Shown piece after piece: positions 6,410 through 6,955 of a stretch of 6,955 bases of DNA. How positions within the stretch are numbered: the stretch's first letter is position 1; each line of letters starts with the position of its first letter. The position numbers and the translations under genes were made by a program. The stretch comes from an uncultured bacterium (lineage in GTDB: Bacteria; Planctomycetota; Phycisphaerae; Phycisphaerales; SM1A02). The DNA lies in the NCBI GenBank assembly GCA_903861235.1, contig CAIOTP010000122.1, positions 1 to 6,955 on the forward strand, in the 5' to 3' direction. Below the pieces are notes generated by a model. The model made no database searches, was not told the origin of the DNA, and saw only the letters and a list, made by a program, of their open reading frames with translations.

Positions 6410-6955
6410 GGCTGCACCTGGTTCTTCATGAGGAGGGCCTTGGCCTGGAGCACGCCTTCGAGCTCGTCACCCTGGCCGTTGAAGTGGATGATCACGGGTC
6501 CCCGGAAGTCGGTCGACCGCACGGCGCGCATGCAGTAGGGCGTGGGGAAGTGCACGGACTCGCCCTTGTCGTCGAACTTGGTGTAGTCCGCCAGCACGCA
6601 GGCCGCCATGGGCGCCAGCAGCTTCAGGCCGGTGAGCCGGGCGAAGTCCTCGTTGGGGGAGACGTGCCAACTGTTGAAGGTCGGCTCGGCTCGGATGCCG
6701 GCGTCGCCCAGCTTGTTCAGCAGCGCCGCCACGAAGTTGCCCTGGCTGGTCATGCCGCCGAGCGACTGGATCACCCCCTGCTGTCCGGCCGCCTTCAGCA
6801 CCGGCAGCACGACACCAAGCCCCTCGAGCGCGCGGGCGTACTGCTCGTCGTAGGTCCCCTCGCCGCGCAGGTCGATCGACACGCCGATGCAGCCCAGACC
6901 CACCGCGCGATCCAGCCAGGGCTTGAGCCGCTCCACGGCCCCGGCCCGCGCCGCC
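6406..6955 (-). CDS. Sugar phosphate isomerase/epimerase-like TIM-barrel protein, 5' end cut by window edge
   Basis: The C-terminal 182 residues or so of a gene whose frame stays open to the right edge; GTG 6936 is in frame but is probably internal. The alternation of strands and helices fits half a TIM barrel: GCIGVSIDLRG, then YARALEGLGVVLPVLKAAG, GIRAEPTFNSWHV, AACVLADYTKFDDKG, and GPVIIHFNGQGDELEGVLQA near the end. This resembles the xylose-isomerase-like/AP endonuclease 2 superfamily, where the last strands carry metal ligands and a final 'G.V.IE' strand. The usual histidine-aspartate pair after the sixth strand is replaced by LADYT, so the metal site may be altered or the family assignment loose. 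Its TGA overlaps the ATG of the threonine dehydrogenase, so the two proteins are very likely made together. Substrate unknown; a role in threonine or a related hydroxy-acid pathway is only suggested by the neighbour. Confidence 0.55.
   Translation of the reverse strand, partial: AARAGAVERLKPWLDRAVGLGCIGVSIDLRGEGTYDEQYARALEGLGVVLPVLKAAGQQGVIQSLGGMTSQGNFVAALLNKLGDAGIRAEPTFNSWHVSPNEDFARLTGLKLLAPMAACVLADYTKFDDKGESVHFPTPYCMRAVRSTDFRGPVIIHFNGQGDELEGVLQAKALLMKNQVQP

Noticed and set aside
5006..6538. 510-codon plus-strand open frame
   Set aside because: Antisense to the sigma factor, the threonine dehydrogenase and the TIM-barrel gene; the product is compositionally biased and unrecognisable.

Overview
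The window is very GC-rich and codes on one strand only: all five genes I accept lie on the minus strand. I infer a planctomycete, probably of the Phycisphaerae type. The evidence is a secreted protein ending in a pair of 'DLDxNGxVDSGDIGVLLL' dockerin-like repeats, internal 'ADCNxDGxVDxGQI...VPDCC' repeats of a kind I associate with planctomycete extracellular proteins, and a divergent ECF-like sigma factor of the type expanded in that phylum. This placement is by recognition, not by a search.

Layout, in the direction of transcription (right to left). (1) 6955-6406: the C-terminal part of a TIM-barrel protein resembling sugar phosphate isomerases/epimerases, running off the right edge. (2) 6409-5333: an SDR-type L-threonine 3-dehydrogenase, coupled to gene 1 by an ATGA stop/start overlap. 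(3) After a 184-base gap, 5148-4402: an ECF-like sigma factor. (4) After a 358-base gap with a T7 tract and an unresolved open frame, 4043-2760: a secreted protein with two C-type-lectin-like modules and a C-terminal dockerin-like repeat pair. (5) After a 60-base gap, 2699 to beyond the left edge: about 899 residues of RecC, the gamma subunit of exodeoxyribonuclease V (RecBCD). recC has no stop codon inside the window.

Genes 1 and 2 form a small metabolic operon. The sigma factor and lectin may or may not be connected: an ATG four bases after the sigma stop is in frame with the lectin and would add a membrane-spanning N-terminus. recC belongs to DNA repair and phage defence; its recB and recD partners are not in view. 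Two genes without a clear Shine-Dalgarno sequence (sigma and recC) both carry a TANNNT hexamer 6-7 bases before the start codon, which is the layout of leaderless transcription.

The most useful points for follow-up are the substituted Chi-contact positions in RecC, the sigma/lectin junction, the decayed second lectin copy, and the shared TAC(A/G)CT start signal. I saw no tRNA, rRNA, CRISPR array, insertion sequence or integration site.
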